DNA of 64,000 nucleotides from Closterium sp. NIES-65 (Eukaryota > Streptophyta > Zygnematophyceae > Desmidiales > Closteriaceae). The stretch's first letter is position 1; each line of letters opens with the position of its first letter. The position numbers and the translations under genes were made by a program. Location: NCBI GenBank assembly GCA_948144175.1, contig CANXME010000213.1:310001-374000 (forward strand). Direction: 5' to 3'. The notes under the pieces are model-generated. The model was not told the origin of the DNA. It saw nothing but the letters and a program-made list of their open reading frames with translations, and did no database searches. Of this stretch, positions 61,105-64,000 are shown in pieces.

Positions 61105-62316
61105 TGCCTCTAGGTTCCGTGAAATTCGGTCTCGGAATAGCCCAGGGAAGTCCCCGGTTCTCGATTGAACCCACATGCTGGGGTCGGGTAACCGACGGAA
61201 ACAGATGGTGACCGAGTGGGCGGCTATAGCACGTCCGAGATTTTCGGAGGCGAACTGCAACTGCAACTGCGACATTACAGGGTTTGATTTGAGCAACAAT
61301 TTTGGAGTGTTTACGTGGGGACTTCCCGGTTTTACGGCAAGGTGCGCCGACAATTTCGGAGGAGTTGCGGCGTTTGGTTAAACGCGCGCGTCAAACGGAG
61401 GGGGGCAGCACCGCGAGATTTACACGGACTTTTTCAGGGGTACGAAGGACTTACGACGAACTGAAGAAGGCGGCAGCAACAGTGAAGGGGGGAGCGACAG
61501 CTGTGAAATTTCATCCCTGCCCAAGAATCATCGACGCATTACGACAAAACTCTCGGAGAAACCATTTCCAACTCTGCTACCGACAACTCGCCTTCGACCC
61601 GCCCACGACAACTGCATTAATTCTCAACCACGTCAGGAGCTGCCAGCTGCACCTGCTGAAGATATCGGCTGATTCTGGCGACGTGAAGACAAAACGGTTC
61701 AGTTCGAGTATTCGATAATTTTAGTTTCAGTTTCCGGTCTACATCTTTGGGTTCGCCCTCGAAGAAATTTTGGGCATGTAACACCTGGGATTCGTCATCG
61801 AGTTTCCACACCGACGCAACTTTCACCTGGGTCTCTACGCTCATCAGTCTTCTCAATGGGACTTAACACCTGGTTTTGTTGGTTTTCATCTCGGCGCAGC
61901 TGCGAAACTTTTCTGTGGAGCATTTCTTGAAGGGGGGGGGGAGAAAGTGCTTTGCACTATTTCTTTCCTCGGCGTTTTCTCGGCACAATTTCTGACTTTG
62001 TCAGAATGCAGCAGCACGACGGACGACTGCGACCGCTGCTTCACGATCGACGGTTTCTGCAACATCGCGATTGAATTTCGCGTCAGCAGGTTCCCTCCAA
62101 TCTTGCGTCAGTCTTCGACCGTCAGATCCACATCTGCTTCATCAACGGCCCACATTCCAACTTCAACTTCATTTTGGGCTAGTTCATCGTCGATAGTCAG
62201 ATCGAAATCGGACTACATCAACGGCCTACCTTCCAACCTTTTCAAAAATATTATCGAAGGCATTTCGGCCGTCGAATTCAGCTGAAGGGGAGATCTACGG
62301 CATCCTTGCTAGTGTG
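61105..62316. other. Low-copy sequence right of E12, no gene assigned
   Basis: Contains a 138-codon plus-strand frame (61302-61718) and a shorter minus frame. Neither has a signal peptide, known motif or convincing composition. It may be host intergenic DNA or an old decayed element. Confidence 0.4.
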
Positions 62317-62537
62317 TGTTGAAATACATTTCTTATATAAACCGCTTGTAGCAATAGTTAGTGTAATGTTACATTGTTGGTGGTGCACCTTGCTAGCTTT
62401 GTTTGCTATATGTACCCTTGAGCCTATAGTGAACACATCACTTCTCCTTCTAAACTCTCTCGACTTCCTCTTGGCCTAGGCTACTAAGCCTAGGCCCTAC
62501 TTAAAACTCGATTACCATCTATGCTAGTATCTCAACA
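62317..62537 (+). repeat. Solo LTR with exact TSD GTGTG
   Basis: 221 bp with terminal inverted repeats TGTTGA/TCAACA, flanked by GTGTG at 62312-62316 and 62538-62542. It shares GGTGGTGCACCTT, TGTACCCTTGAGCCTATA and CTCTCTCGAC with the solo LTR at 10067. TTATATAAACC near 62334 could be a TATA box. Confidence 0.88.
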
Positions 62538-62874
62538 GTGTGGGGTCCGTTTTCAGTACAGGACTGCCTTATTTAGAAGGTGGGAGAGTGTAAGGATTTA
62601 CAGAATCCTTACTGAGGCACTCGTTAGCGAGGCCATCCCGAGGGTCACGCGACGAACCTGTCCTTCCTATTTCGTCGCACCAAACCACTCCCGAGTCGCC
62701 TCCACTCCAATCGCAACCATCACCGAGCCATCCTCGCCCAACCTCTCCGCCTAGCTAGGACTTCCCCTATTTACTCGTGCCTTTCTCATTGTACCGTATT
62801 CTCCCGGATAAAACACCCTAGGGCATTATGAAAACCACTGGAAAAAAATGGGGGGGTCTCCTCAAAGGAAAATA
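62538..62874. other. Spacer with a 9-bp inverted repeat
   Basis: GTAAGGATT-TACAG-AATCCTTAC (about 62589-62611) is a perfect stem with a 5-nt loop. The surrounding sequence resembles an LTR edge, but no partner copy is in the window. Confidence 0.4.
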
Positions 62875-63015
62875 TGTCAGAATCCCAACCACTAGACCAT
62901 TGGGATAAAAGGGCTTGTTTCAGTAGCGGGTCAGTGCGCCCATAATCCCCCAGGCGAACGCGCCTGTAACCCTCTTCAGGATCAATCGGGCATCCACAGT
63001 GCAGATCTACTGACA
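62875..63015 (-). repeat. T2 3' LTR
   Basis: 141 bp. Carries an inverted repeat ATCCCAA/TTGGGAT whose loop is the A-box-like TGGTCTAGTGG. Confidence 0.9.
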
Positions 63016-63108
63016 CCCCCCCACACTGGGAGGCCCAGGACTAAGCACAGCGGCAACGGCCTACATGTGCATACACCGGGAATCGAACCCGAGACCGCTC
63101 TGATACCA
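63016..63108 (-). other. T2 interior: PBS, B-box-like motif and PPT
   Basis: 93 bp. The first base of the PBS follows the LTR without a gap; the PPT ends at the other LTR without a gap. Confidence 0.88.
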
Positions 63109-63249
63109 TGTCAGAATCCCAACCACTAGACCATTGGGATAAAAGAGCTTGTTTCAGTAGCGGGTCAGTGTGCCCATAACCCCCCAGGCAAACGCGCCTG
63201 TAACCCTCTCCAGGATCAATCGGGCATCCACAGTGCAGATCTACTGACA
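63109..63249 (-). repeat. T2 5' LTR
   Basis: 141 bp, identical in layout to the 3' copy. Confidence 0.9.
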
Positions 63250-63541
63250 AAATCCTATATAATACCCGGGTCTTATGATATGGTATATTTTTCATAAAAC
63301 AGAAAAGATGTGAAACAAAATCAGGGGTCTGACTTCACTTCAAGATTGTTGATCAATGCCGCAAAACCGAGTACGAGGGTATTGTGGGCCACTTGGGCCA
63401 CTTCACCTCTTGGACCACTTGCAATGGAAGATTCGCCAGCGTGGCGACAACGAGATTTTGGGATTCACCAGCGTGGCGACAGCGAGATTGTTGTTGGGCT
63501 GAAAAGCCCTAGGATCTTTGTAGAGTTAAAGTCTGAGTAAG
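63250..63541. other. Spacer with a 32-bp tandem duplication
   Basis: ATTCGCCAGCGTGGCGACA at 63431 recurs at 63463 as ATTCACCAGCGTGGCGACA. Nothing else is recognised. Confidence 0.5.
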
Positions 63542-64000
63542 TGATGTAATAGCGGAAGCGTTGAATAAAGTCCTTGAACCACCTTGCGCTAGTATGTGAG
63601 GGCAAAGTAAGTTGATTAAAGCAAAGAGATACAGGAATAAATATATGAGTACAAAGAATATGAAGAGACATTATGACTACTTTACTGTTGCGGTTCGATA
63701 CAGTGCGACTCGGGCAACTGCTCAATGTCGAGTCAGTTGTGTGTCCTTGCTGTCGCGCTGCGTCAGGTCAAAGGTCGCTGACCTTTGGCTTTCTCGTAAC
63801 CTCCAGCGGTTACGTTAACTTCCGAGGGTTGACTCGCGATGCTTCGATTTGAGCTGCTTCGCTTGTGTCTTGAGTTCTGACACGACAGAGGCGCTTAAAC
63901 TATTTGTTCCCAACACTCCCCTTCGCTTCTGGAGTGTCGCTGATGGTGACGTGGCTTTGTCCAGTCAGCAGCATGCAGTACTCGAACTTCTGTTTTCCGA
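63542..64000 (-). mobile_element. E13: 3' end of another copia element
   Basis: A 374-bp LTR (63542-63915; minus strand TGTTGGGAACAAATAG...CTATTACATCA) is preceded by the PPT AAGCGAAGGGGAG (63928-63916). Upstream on the minus strand to the window edge is a frame ending KFEYCMLLTGQSHVTIS, which resembles the last residues of copia pol after RNase H. The element continues beyond the window. Its LTR is unrelated to the others here. Confidence 0.72.

Larger units (their letters stand above)
62875..63249 (-). mobile_element. T2: complete TRIM (miniature LTR retrotransposon)
   Basis: 375 bp in all: 141-bp LTRs (62875-63015 and 63109-63249; 5 differences) around a 93-bp interior. Minus-strand order: LTR TGTCAGTAGATC...ATTCTGACA, PBS TGGTATCAGAGCG directly adjoining, GGTTCGATTCC, and PPT CCCAGTGTGGGGGGG directly before the second LTR. 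Perfect TGTCAG/CTGACA termini. Flanks AAATA and AAATC match at 4 of 5. There is no coding capacity, so it depends on other elements' proteins. The end of the LTR plus the PBS and the GGTTCGATTCC box line up like the A and B boxes of a tRNA gene. Confidence 0.9.

Noticed and set aside
61302..61718. 138-residue plus-strand frame
   Set aside because: No recognisable domain, and an overlapping minus frame of similar quality; kept only as part of an unclassified locus.
63040..63120. Possible tRNA gene (A- and B-box-like motifs)
   Set aside because: No acceptor stem or anticodon arm can be drawn; the middle is the retroelement PBS, and the sequence is repeated in TRIM LTR/PBS contexts. Treated as a tRNA-like promoter in a mobile element.
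1..64000. A bacterial-type defence or metabolic gene cluster
   Set aside because: No operon-like runs of genes or ribosome-binding sites exist; every long protein with recognisable motifs belongs to copia gag or pol.

Overview
The window is almost entirely transposable-element sequence from a large, GC-rich eukaryotic nuclear genome of the green lineage. Evidence for the lineage is indirect: Ty1/copia retrotransposons dominate, and their primer sites match plant-type initiator-Met tRNA (TGGTATCAGAGC). A streptophyte alga or early land plant is my best guess, but the species cannot be fixed from this window. I found no host protein-coding gene, rRNA, functional tRNA gene or CRISPR array.

Most of the DNA belongs to one copia lineage with very short LTRs (about 121-136 bp), called here the short-LTR family. 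Its plan is LTR, primer-binding site (PBS), a small hairpin beside the PBS, GGGCCCACC, a long GC-rich minisatellite leader, gag with a Gly-rich tract and an unusual Cys/His knuckle, protease (DSGA), integrase (HHCC and DD35E), a low-complexity linker, reverse transcriptase (RT), RNase H, a polypurine tract (PPT) hairpin, and LTR. Copies: E1 (1-2190, +), E2 (2190-7784, -), E3 (7802-30990, +), E4 (12336-30939, +, inside the 3' LTR of E3), E5 (14406-18746, -, inside E4 gag), E6 (21496-28817, -, inside E4 pol), E7 (33093-41630, +), E8 (42003-43131, +, leader only), E10 (48956-56706, -, leader and 5' LTR only) and E11 (49107-56189, -, inside the leader array of E10). Target-site duplications (TSDs) are exact for E4 (CTTGT), E6 (TGCTG) and E11 (GGCGC), and 4 of 5 for E5. 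All copies carry inactivating breaks, so mobility must have been supplied in trans.

Other elements: E9 (43132-48955, -) is a separate copia lineage with 815-bp LTRs and a standard zinc knuckle. E12 (59364-61099, -) is a 1.7-kb LTR element without retroviral-type genes, with an exact GTTGA TSD. E13 (63542 to the end, -) is the 3' end of another copia element. Solo LTRs lie at 10067, 38937, 56716 and 62317. A miniature LTR element (TRIM, about 375 bp) is complete at 62875-63249, degenerate at 31492-31819, and fused into the 5' end of E2 at 7416-7658. Its LTR/PBS boundary looks like a tRNA-type pol III promoter.

Non-element stretches are 30991-33092 (with a tract of 19 GTCGAC palindromes), 41631-42002, 56940-59363 (minisatellites, including a pyrimidine-only-like strand), 61105-62316 and 62538-62874. 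The most interesting signals are the TRIM/tRNA-like junction and its fusion to E2, the covarying hairpin next to the PBS, the copy-specific leader minisatellites, and a peptide box (SPQxLREWFA) present in both gag and the integrase-RT linker.
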